The notes under the pieces: model-generated | Databases searched by the model: none | What the model saw: the letters and a program-made list of their open reading frames with translations, nothing else | What the model was told of the DNA's origin: nothing | Part shown: positions 55,735 through 64,000 of the stretch, one piece after another | How positions within the stretch are numbered: position 1 is the stretch's first letter | How the letters are laid out: each line of letters starts with the position of its first letter | DNA from: Gremmenia infestans | Taxonomy: Eukaryota > Ascomycota > Leotiomycetes > Helotiales > Hamatocanthoscyphaceae | NCBI GenBank assembly: GCA_032629725.1 | Contig: JAFEVB010000002.1 | Location: 3,596,001 to 3,660,000 of the forward strand | Reading direction: 5' to 3' | DNA: 64,000 bases | Program-made: the position numbers and the translations under genes

Positions 55735-57824
55735 ATGCCGGCCGAGAAATCTGGGGCAATAGCTACAGCTACAGCAACATCAGCAGTTCTAGATGACCCC
55801 AGCAAAAAATCACCCAACACCGACAATGCAAATGTACCTAAGATAGACGCAGATGCAGATGCCAAAGTCAAAGCTAAAGTCAAAGCTATTCCGCCAGTAC
55901 AATCGAATGAGAAGACCGTTGTAGGGGGGACGGGGATATATGGAGAAGCGGTACCGGGTTGGACTATTATGCGGCCGTTGAAAATGAGGGGATTGAAAAA
56001 GGGAGCTGGGAGGAATAATAATAAGATGGGTACTGGTACTGGTACGAGTGGAGGTATGGATGGGAAGGGTGGGGTGGACGGAAATGGGAATGGGGATTTT
56101 AAAATTACGGAGACGAATGGTAGTGGTGATGCGGATAGGGATGGGGATGGGGACGGCGAAGGAGGAGTTGGGGATATGGATATACTGAGTGAAGTACGCA
56201 GCGATGACGAATTACTGGGGGAAGAAGAAGACGAAGTACGGCGCCAGCGCGTCCCCAACAGCAACGGCGGGGCACATACAGGACTCGATGGAACGGTGGA
56301 AAGAGAGGAAGAGGATGTGGTTGAATATAAAGTGTACAAAAGGCGCTGGTTCGGACTCGTACAATTGGTGTTGTTGAATATCGTTGTCAGTTGGGACGTG
56401 AGTTTCCCCTCCCCCTCATTTGGATATGGATATGGATATGGATATCATTTATACGGTAGCTAATTATTGGTATTTCAGTGGCTTACGTTTGCGGCGAACT
56501 CGACTACTGTCTCAGAATACTTCGACACGACCGAGTCAAATATCAATTGGCTCAGTACCGGCTTCCTATTCGCCTTTGTGGTTGCGTCGCCCCTCGTGGC
56601 CTTCACGCTCCACCGCGGAGGTCCGCGACCATCTATCGTCACAGCATCAGTGCTTCTTTTGCTGGGGAATTGGATCCGTTATGGTGCTACGCGATCCGGG
56701 GCGAATGGTAATTTCGGAGGCGTGATGTTTGGACAGATATTGACGGGTCTGGCGCAACCGTTCGTGCTGGCTGCGCCGACGAGATACTCAGACTTGTGGT
56801 TTACGAACCGCGGACGAGTGGCGGCGACGGCTGTGATGAGTTTGGCGAATCCGTTTGGGGGTGCGTTGGCGCAGCTTATTGATCCGGTGTGGGCGGATAA
56901 GGCGAGGGATGTGCCGGATATGGTTTTATATATTGCTGTCATGGTACACATTCCCCTCTGTTCATTCCCCTATTTCCCCGTTTCCACTTTCAAAATTTAA
57001 GCTAATCATGGTATGATTTGATATAGGCCACAATAGCATCCGTCCCCTCCTTCTTCATCCCCTCTCATCCCCCAACCCCCTCCTCAGCATCCGGCCACGA
57101 AGCCAAACAACCCCTCCTCCCCTCCCTGCGCTTCCTCTTGTCCTCGCCCGAGTTCTACATGATCATGATCCCCTTCACCTTCTACGTCGGTCTTTTCAAC
57201 AGCATCTCCTCACTCATAAACCAAATGCTCGAGCCTTACTCCTTCTCCGAAACCGACGCTGGCATCGCAGGCGGCATACTTATCGTCGTCGGTCTCGTAA
57301 CCTCCGCCATCATATCTCCCATCATCGACCGAACCAAGAGCTATCTGATAGCTATCAAGGTCCAAGTACCGATCATCGCCCTCTGTTATCTAGCCTTCAC
57401 CTGGGCTCCCCAAACAAGGAGTTTGGGTGCCGTTTATACCATTCTTGCGATCCTCGGCGCGGCGTCTTTCAGTTTAATGCCAGTGGTTCTCGAGTACATG
57501 ATTGAGATCACGCATCCTGTTTCGCCCGAAGTCACGAGCACGATCTGCTGGTCGGGTGGCCAGCTTCTGGGGGGTATTTTCATTGTTGTTTCGGATGCGT
57601 TGAGAAATGGGGGGGAGGATGACGGGACGGCGGATGATGGTACGAGATACCCGCCGGGGAATATGTACCGGGCGCTCATCTTCCAGACCGTCATGGCGTT
57701 GGTTGTGGTGCCGCTGCCGCTTATGCTGGGGATGTTTGGACGGGGGCATGGTGTGAGGATGCGTAGGATAGAGGCGGATAGTAATAGAGCTGCGAGGAGG
57801 GACGAGGGTGTTGTCTTGCCTTGA
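55735..57824 (+). CDS. Major facilitator superfamily transporter, FLVCR/DIRC2-like
   Basis: Three exons are inferred: 55735-56397, 56479-56943 and 57027-57824, giving 641 residues. The first ~200 residues are hydrophilic, rich in Gly, Asp, Asn and Lys with short repeats, and should be cytosolic. The membrane domain begins RRWFGLVQLVLLNIVVSWDW, followed by INWLSTGFLFAFVVASPLVA, and ends around 615 after about 12 spans. This start of the first span is characteristic of the FLVCR/DIRC2 branch, which in animals moves heme, choline or other small molecules. The fungal substrate is unknown. The C-terminus is short and basic. Intron 1 (81 bp) contains GGATAT hexamer repeats. No defect is seen. Confidence 0.87.
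56419..56448. repeat. GGATAT hexamer repeat in MFS intron 1
   Basis: Four tandem GGATAT units within the 81-bp intron, between donor and branch region. Confidence 0.8.
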
Positions 57825-58436
57825 TTTCAGTTTTCTTTTGGATATATACTAGGTTTCGGAACGGAGCCTGGGACACGCGTGGTAAGAAGCTGTATAAAAG
57901 CTATCGCATCTATATAAGAATACAATCAACTAATCACGCTTATCATTCTTTGTTTTGGGGTACTTGATCATTGGATTAAGAATCCTCGCTCGCTTAAAGT
58001 CTTGTTCGTCTGGTGAGAGCAAGAGCAAATACCTAGGGTGGTTTTATTATAAAAAATCTAGGTAGGTTTGTATGCAATCAAATATATTGTTATCATCTAT
58101 GTATTGCCATTATCGTTGTCCCGCGCTAGAGTTAAGCGAAAGCACCCCCCTTACTACCTACCACTAGCGACCGATTACTACATGTGAGCTCGACAATAAG
58201 ACTGATGGTAGAATAGAAGACATTTTACAGTGCTGTACAACGAGGGTTACGTAACAGAGACACATGTCATTAGTACGAGAAGGTAATTGACTGCCTTACC
58301 TTAAAGTCTAATTAAGCAAGCGCTATGTGTATAAGTCCGATACAGGATGAGTTAGGTGAGGTTTCTAGCTGGGTAGGTTAAGCATTCCTCCACATTTTTG
58401 CACTCTCAATCAAAGAAAGATTCACAGACAATTGGA
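57825..58436. other. Intergenic, nothing firmly seen
   Basis: 3' flank of the MFS gene. A missing first exon of the small gene at 58437 may lie here, but none was recognised. Confidence 0.45.
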
Positions 58437-58725
58437 TACAACGGATTTCGACCTTTCAACGCCAGGGAATACTGGTTGGGCAAAGCAGAGAAGGCATTGC
58501 AAGCAGGTATCAAGCTTAATATCAAGGTCAGTCAGTTTAGTGTCTTGTAGTGAGTGAGCGAGTGAGCGGTCACTATTATGATAAAAGTCAAGGGAGAAGA
58601 TTGAGGCGAAGATGAGTGATGGCGCTGACCTGGACGAATATGGGTTCCGGACAGGTATTAGAGCTAGAGATGAGCATGCGGCTCGAGCGAGAATTAGAGA
58701 AGTCCTCATGATGGCTAGACATTAG
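58437..58725 (+). CDS. Possible two-exon fragment of a small protein (copy A)
   Basis: A 3' splice site (CACAG at about 58432) opens the frame TIGYNGFRPFNAREYWLGKA, then EKALQAGIKLNIK. A 62-bp intron (GTCAGT at about 58530 to AAAAG) joins in phase 0 to SREKIEAKMSDGADLDEYGF and a basic helical C-terminus ending MMARH at 58725. There is no start codon, so a first exon is missing or lost. The motif G-x-x-GF-x(3-6)-EYW-x2-KA-x2-ALQ-x-G-[IV]-x-LN-x-K recurs at 59152. Family unknown. Confidence 0.35.
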
Positions 58726-59146
58726 GAGTACCTAAAGTGATGGATATTGGGTGGATATTGGGTGGATAGTTTGTATCTCAGAACGGTAGCGATAGAAGTC
58801 AACAGACATGGAAACAGATCTTCTCTAAAATATCAACACGAGCTCTGTGATTTCCGTCAATGCTGCACGGTGGTATCAAACGAGTCATCCATCGAACAAT
58901 TGACATTGCAATATTCACCGTGAAGCCATCGCCCTCCCCTCCATCTCCAAAGCGACTTCTCGAGTAACTTCCCAAGCCATTCTACAAACAAAAACCAACA
59001 TCAACATCAACGACAAGACAGACACAATAGCACCCCCTCGCTGACCGCAAGACGGCTCCGTTCGCCGCTGCCATTGGTCAAGTACACAACCCGCACCCGG
59101 CTTCTTTCTTTCCATGCTAGATTTGCGCTGATCGTATTCTCAATTG

Positions 59147-59323
59147 ATGCAGGTTCGCGGACATGATGGCTTTGATGTAGAGAAATACTGGAGCGACAAA
59201 GCCCGCGCTGCGTTGCAGAAAGGTGTTAATCTTAATACCAAGGCGGGCAATGTGGCGGAGGGGAAGTCTGTAGAGGTTTTGGCGGAGGATTATGCGAAGC
59301 TTATTGGTGGTTATCCTCAATAA
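59147..59323 (+). CDS. Small protein sharing a motif with copy A (copy B, 58 aa or last exon)
   Basis: An open frame reads MQVRGHDGFDVEKYWSDKAR and AALQKGVNLNTKAGNVAEGK, ending with LAEDYAKLIGGYPQ and TAA at 59321-59323. It could begin at its own ATG (59147). More likely it is the last exon after the acceptor GATGCAG (about 59152), which also keeps the frame. A first exon upstream (58900-59100) was not resolved. GFDVEKYW...KA..ALQ.GV.LN.K matches copy A, so the two are duplicated genes or exons. No function is recognised. Highly charged, with no membrane span. Confidence 0.45.
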   Translation: MQVRGHDGFDVEKYWSDKARAALQKGVNLNTKAGNVAEGKSVEVLAEDYAKLIGGYPQ

Positions 59324-60027
59324 AGTACAAGCGCGGCGAGATAATTTGGCAAGGGACTGCGATGTGGTTGGTGGGTTTGGGATGGATGGTGCTGGGAGCT
59401 TTTTGAAAAACGTATTTTGGGATTGAGTACGTTGCGATTTGGATATGAAAGTAGGGTTGTCTCGATCTCGATTACAAAGTTATGGTTGGTTCGATAACAT
59501 AACGAGGAATTGGCAATATAACTCTTCTTGGACACTCTTGTGCTGTGCTTGCTTCTTTTACGTTATGAGTGGTGAGCTAAATACTGCACTTCTGCTACGC
59601 TTGATCTACTTGCATGGGCAGCTAGATCAATTCAGGAGTGAGCGAAGGATGGACAACTTTGGCCTATATCTACTTTAGAGCGACAATTGGTCTCGTGTTT
59701 ATAGATCCACCTAAAGCGGCGTGACTGTATCAGGAAAGCTTGCAAATGCACAACGTAGCAAAAATATCTTGCAATAGCAAGGCAGGTGAAACGTGGTTTG
59801 ACTTAATTGCACGCAAGGATTCTCAGGCCAAGACTTGCAGAGAAATGAACCAGAAGTAGCGCACAATAGACATACCATCACCGTTCCAAACCCGGCTTTG
59901 CAAGGCCGCCACAACTACATGGTCACAGCATGCAAAGCAAACGAAATTTCACAGTAAGCCACTTGGTATCGAATGCCTGACACTCAAGACCACCATTCAA
60001 AGATCATTTGTTACTTATTTGGGTCTA
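59324..60027. other. Intergenic between convergent genes
   Basis: 3' flanks of copy B and NCS6. Frames on both strands have unnatural composition. No RNA gene seen. Confidence 0.5.
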
Positions 60028-61323
60028 CTACCCGGCTGCAAGAGCTAGTCCTTCCATCTTCCTCCGCAGCATGGAACTTTCCTCATCTGCGGCATCCACC
60101 TCTATCTCTATCTTGGGTCGATTCTTGTTCAATCCTTCGAGAAGGACGCATGCTTTGCAGACTTCTTGGCTTGACATGTATCCGCACTTCTTGCACGTGC
60201 CTAGGGTCTGCCGCGTGAGCTTTCGGCCGGATTCTTGCTTTCTAGTTTTCCCTGACTCTGGTTTGATGGGTATTCTATCATGCCGTTGACCATTCGTTTG
60301 ACTCGAGACCGCTGGTGTGATATCAACCTCCCGAGAAGATGCCTCCTCGTCTTCCTTCAATTTCTTCTCCATATCAGCCATCTCCCCACCACTATCCCTT
60401 CCATTCGTACCACAGCCGCCAGCGCCTTCTTCTTCGCCATCAGCACTTGACAGCGAAACTTTCTGGCTCTTGCATTGGCTGATTCCAGTGACTTGCTCTG
60501 GCACCAACTTTGCCATATCCTCCCCACTTCGTACGACATCCAGAATGGCACTCGGTCGTACCCTTTCTAGATTCTTGATCAAACTTCTCGCACTCCCTCT
60601 GAAGGCCTCCGGACTGTATAAACATTCTGTAGTGAAATAATCCAGCTTCTTGTGATGCGCATAAAGAACGATCTCCTTCTCATATGCGTATTTCAATGGC
60701 TTGCTCCTTCGAACCTCACTCGACTCGTTGCCCGTCACAATACTCGTGCTCCTCGCCAGACGTGGCAGATCTCCTCTCAATAGATTCATCAAAATAGTCT
60801 CCGCCACATCATCTGCATTATGCCCAGTAACCACATGCTTAATTCCCAACATCTTCGCCCCTCGATCTAGCGCCTGCCGCCGAAATACCCCGCAATATGT
60901 GCAATTCGACTTCTTGCCAATGGCCTCGACAACCTGATCCATAGTCCAGCCATACAACTCATCGTACCCCACAATCTTCAGCGGCATGTCGTACTGCACC
61001 GCATTCCTCTTGACCGTCTCTAGAGAATCGTCTCTGTATCCCTTGATACCCTCATCAATACTGAGTAACACAAGATCTAGACCGTAATTGTATCGCTCAT
61101 TTAAGGTCTTGAGAACAGATGCGAGGACTGTGGAGTCTTTGCCGCCGGATGCGCCGATTGCTATCCGATCGCCGGGGGAGAAGAGGGAGGTGGTGGTTAT
61201 TGTGTGGTGGATTTCAGCTTCGAAGATGGCGATGAAGCAGGCTTTGCAGAGTTTTTGGTGGTTCTTTGGACGGATGATAAGGGCTCTGGCATCGTTGCAT
61301 ATGGCACAGAGTGCTGGTGCCAT
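60028..61323 (-). CDS. NCS6: Cytoplasmic tRNA 2-thiolation protein 1
   Basis: A single-exon frame of 431 residues from the ATG at 61323. The enzyme, with Ncs2 and the Urm1 sulfur carrier, thiolates U34 of tRNA-Lys, -Glu and -Gln. An N-terminal zinc motif has C6, C9, C26 and C29 (CAICNDAR and LCKACF). The ATP pyrophosphatase PP-loop SGGKDST is at about 59-65. CTYCGVFRRQALD and VVTGHNADDVAETILMNLLR are conserved core motifs, and the C-terminal zinc motif is CKKCGYMSSQEVCKAC. Between core and C-terminus lies an insert of about 65 acidic, Gly/Ser-rich residues (about 290-360), which makes it longer than the ~360-residue yeast protein. It is divergent from RPL8. Confidence 0.95.
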   Translation of the reverse strand: MAPALCAICNDARALIIRPKNHQKLCKACFIAIFEAEIHHTITTTSLFSPGDRIAIGASGGKDSTVLASVLKTLNERYNYGLDLVLLSIDEGIKGYRDDSLETVKRNAVQYDMPLKIVGYDELYGWTMDQVVEAIGKKSNCTYCGVFRRQALDRGAKMLGIKHVVTGHNADDVAETILMNLLRGDLPRLARSTSIVTGNESSEVRRSKPLKYAYEKEIVLYAHHKKLDYFTTECLYSPEAFRGSARSLIKNLERVRPSAILDVVRSGEDMAKLVPEQVTGISQCKSQKVSLSSADGEEEGAGGCGTNGRDSGGEMADMEKKLKEDEEASSREVDITPAVSSQTNGQRHDRIPIKPESGKTRKQESGRKLTRQTLGTCKKCGYMSSQEVCKACVLLEGLNKNRPKIEIEVDAADEESSMLRRKMEGLALAAG

Positions 61324-61588
61324 CTCGAAGAAGTGAAGCTGGATACTTTCTCTTTTCTTAAATCTTATGCAGAGTCATAAATATTTCGAGGTCGGAAAAA
61401 AGTGACCCCGCCATATCACGTGCTAGCATAGTAGCCCTGTCCGTCCGTGCACGTGAAATGCACGCCAGTAAGCGAGCGCCAAGATTCTCCAGCTCGCACA
61501 TAATCTTCGCAATCCGAAGTTTTTTTTCCAACTCCATCGCCAACTTCTTCGACAAACCGCTGCATCACCAACCCAGCGACTCGACATC
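61324..61588. promoter_or_regulatory. 265-bp divergent promoter of NCS6 and RPL8
   Basis: This short segment separates the two start codons. It contains CACGTG-core sequences: TATCACGTGCTAG near 61420 and TGCACGTGAAAT near 61448. CACGTG is the core of E-box sites bound by bHLH and Cbf1-type factors. The role is inferred from position. Confidence 0.5.
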
Positions 61589-62661
61589 ATGGTAAGCTCC
61601 AATTAATTCTCTACTCAAACATGTTGTGATACAACTCGCCGCCGCTCTCGTACCTCTACGACTAATCGCACGTCGAGATGCGCTTTCCATTGACTGCCTC
61701 CGGGCGTTGATGATGAATTGGCTTGAGCTACATCTGTGCAGCAATGCCAGTGTAGTCTCTTTAGAGTTCAAAGAAGACTATTAGTGAACATATTCGCTGA
61801 TGTCTTCTTTTCTCAATGACAGCCTCCAAAAGCCGGAAAGAAGGCAGCGCCTGCCCCGTTCCCCCAGTCCAAGGCTGGTGCAGGATCGAAAAAGGCCCCA
61901 AAGGTACGTTCATTCCCATGCATCCTTGAATGATTGCTAAACGATACAAGAACCCTCTCATCGAGAAGCGCACCCGTAACTTCGGCATCGGTCAGGATAT
62001 CCAACCCCACCGCAACCTCTCGCGTATGGTGAAGTGGCCCGAGTATGTCCGCCTCCAACGCCAAAAGAAGATCCTCAACATGCGCCTGAAGGTCCCACCT
62101 GCGATTGCCCAATTCCAGAACGTTCTCGACCGCAACACCGCCGCCCAAGCTTTCAAGCTGTTCAACAAGTACCGCCCAGAGGCCAAGGCTGAGAAGAAGG
62201 AGCGTTTGTTGAAGGAGGCCACCGCCATCAAGGAGGGTAAGAAGAAGGAGGATGTGAGCAAGAAGCCATACGCCGCCAAGTACGGTCTCAACCACGTCGT
62301 CGGCCTGGTCGAGAACAAGAAGGCTGCTCTCGTCCTCATCCCCAACGATGTCGACCCCATTGAGTTGGTCATCTTCCTCCCTGCGCTCTGCAAGAAGATG
62401 GGTGTCCCATACGCCATCATTAAGGGCAAGGCCAGACTCGGCACGGTCGTCCACAAGAAGACCGCTGCTGTTATTGCTTTGACTGAGGTTCGATCAGAGG
62501 ATAAGACCGAGTTGTCCAAGTTGGTTCAGGCCATCAAGGAGGGTTACGCTGAGAAGTACGAGGAGGCCAAGAGACACTGGGGTGGTGGTGTCATGGGTGC
62601 CAAGGCAAATGCCCGCACTGAGAAGAAGCGCAAGGCTCTTGATGCTGCCATCAAGATCTAG
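61589..62661 (+). CDS. RPL8: 60S ribosomal protein L8 (eL8, L7Ae family)
   Basis: Three exons are inferred: 61589-61591 (the ATG alone), 61823-61903 and 61951-62661, giving 264 residues. The 231-bp first intron immediately after the start codon is a layout common in fungal ribosomal protein genes. The protein starts MPPKAGKKAAPAPFPQSKAG, has the basic eukaryote-specific N-terminus, then the L7Ae RNA-binding core (LVENKKAALVLIPNDVDPIE; LCKKMGVPYAIIKGKARLGT) and a Lys/Arg-rich C-terminus. It binds 25S rRNA in the large subunit. Codon use is strongly C-ending and biased, as expected for high expression. No anomalies. Confidence 0.96.
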
Positions 62662-63987
62662 ATGTTTTAAAGAAAAGGGTCTGCTGGCGTTTATGATATC
62701 ATGGCATGGGATTGCGGATCTTTAGCTAGGAATGCAAAAAATTCAAGCGCATGATATTGTACTTTAGTTCCCGCAAGTGATATAAGTAATGACAAGCCTC
62801 CTCGAGCAAGATGGACGATCTATTTCTGCAATGAGAGGCGAAGGTTTCAATGGTTCAAAACCCCATCTCATCCCACTTCTCCAGTTTCTCAGTAAAGTCA
62901 ACCCAAGCCGACGCCAACTCCTGAAACTCGCTTCAAACCCGCCCGGGGTTCTTAATTAGAGCCCATATAAACCCACATAATAGAGTGAGGGCTGGATCGA
63001 CGTCCAGGACCTTGATTATTTCTAAGAGCCTCAATACTTACAACTGACAACTTCGTCTTTCGTATGATTACTACCTTATTGACAATCCTATACTACATTC
63101 TATTACTGTATACATACACTCCGGACGACCCCGAAACGGAGTATTATCGGAATTCAGCGAAGATTTCATGATTTTTGATGTTGGATCAGATCGAGCCGTG
63201 TCTCGCCACCACTTGGGCCTTGGGTCACCCAACAAGAGCATGTTGATGCAACGTCATGGCAATTCCCGGCCCAAGCCAAAACAGCCAGACAGCTAAACAG
63301 CCAAGCCAGCAAACCACACAATGAGAGTATCATGTTCAAGAGTTGACTTGACTTGGCGGAAGACGCCGCACAATAGGTAGGGTCGGTAGATGCGACTTGG
63401 TGGAAGCACCGCAGCCCACCAAGCGTCTTTCTTTCTTGACCGCAATTCTTACATGCATCACCTCTCCTCCTCTCTCTCCTCTCCCTCATCCCCGCCATCC
63501 CCCACCTTGATTATATTTCTTTTTGTACATCGTACGTTGCCTACTTGAACATAATCCCTCAGATCATCTTTGCACCAAGCCAGCCCAGCCAACCGAGAAA
63601 AGTCAGTCTGGCATTTGCGCACAAAAGGGAGTAGTGTGCAGCAATTGACCCCTCTCATTGGCTTATCGTTATCGCCTTGTCTCGTCTCGTCCTCGGTTCA
63701 ACAAAATCCAAATCATCCCGCCAAATCATTGAATTCGATTAGAAAAGGAAAGTCCGTACCCGGACCGGAGTGTCTAAATTAGGGCAGCCTGCAACCGAGC
63801 TTCTTCTTTGTTTCCATATTCTACCTCTACCTACAACCCAACGTCACTCAACTTTACTTTTACACAATATCTGCCCCCTTTGAGCGAGACAGATACAACC
63901 AGACAGACGTTGGAATTCTTTCCCTTCATTGTATTTTATTTTTGAGACTGCTTTTACGAGAGAGAGAGAGAGAGACGAGACATCATA
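62662..63987. other. 1.3-kb intergenic region, promoter and leader of the next gene
   Basis: RPL8 3' flank, then sequence becoming C/T-rich and finally an (AG)n run at about 63959-63975 just before the next ATG. The minus frames at 63166 and 63458 look like shadows of C/T-rich DNA. Confidence 0.5.
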
Positions 63988-64000
63988 ATGAGTGCGCAAC
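63988..64000 (+). CDS. Start of a further gene (truncated by window edge)
   Basis: An ATG at 63988 in good context (CATAATG) follows a long leader-like C/T-rich region and an (AG)n tract. Only four codons (M-S-A-Q) are visible, so nothing can be said of the product. Confidence 0.4.

Noticed and set aside
1..64000. CRISPR array, rRNA operon, intact transposon or virus-derived gene
   Set aside because: No regularly spaced repeats, rRNA-like sequence, transposase/reverse-transcriptase motifs or long terminal repeats were seen.

Overview
The window is nuclear DNA from a filamentous ascomycete (Pezizomycotina). Coding exons are split by short introns of about 45-180 bp with GTAAGT/GTATGT donors, CTAAC/CTGAC-like branch sites and CAG/TAG acceptors. 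Products include the fungal EDC3, PUB1, QCR6, NCS6 and RPL8 types, together with plant-cell-wall enzymes (a GH5 endoglucanase and a pectin methylesterase relic). A leotiomycete-like, plant-associated fungus fits best, but that is inference. Genes lie on both strands and there are no operons.

Left part (1-13.6 kb) is housekeeping. It holds a truncated minus-strand gene, a doubtful small gene, Mediator subunit Med2, the three-RRM protein PUB1 with a long pyrimidine-rich leader, a PIF1 helicase carrying a CCHC zinc knuckle, and the decapping enhancer EDC3. 14.4-22.4 kb is more accessory: an orphan 386-aa protein, a pectinesterase gene killed by two nonsense codons, a small orphan gene, a GH5 endoglucanase and a five-exon short-chain dehydrogenase.

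The middle (23-51 kb) contains four members of a dispersed RING-finger family in different states: apparently intact (23.3 kb), heavily decayed (24.8-26.0 kb), with an unresolved 5' end (32.8-33.9 kb), and remodelled by a perfect 139-bp tandem duplication (49.3-50.8 kb). Between them lie an OB-fold protein and AIM32 (divergent pair), a formin-N-terminus-like GBD/FH3 protein, a polytopic membrane protein, an intron-containing tRNA-Leu(CAA)-like gene in an AT-rich island, a fungal transcription-factor-like protein, a bZIP factor, a kinase-like gene with one in-frame TAG, and a convergent pair of GMC oxidoreductase and RraA-like aldolase.

The right end (52.7-64 kb) returns to core functions: a WBP2-like GRAM protein with an 11-nt first exon, complex III hinge protein QCR6, an FLVCR-like MFS transporter, two small related ORFs, and the tRNA thiolation enzyme NCS6 sharing a 265-bp divergent promoter with ribosomal protein RPL8. 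The window stops just after the start codon of a further gene.

Splice junctions were placed by eye from reading frame and consensus sites. No intact transposon, CRISPR array or rRNA was seen. The most notable signals are gene decay by transition-type nonsense mutations, the RING family with its recent duplication, and the duplicated small ORFs near 58.4-59.3 kb.
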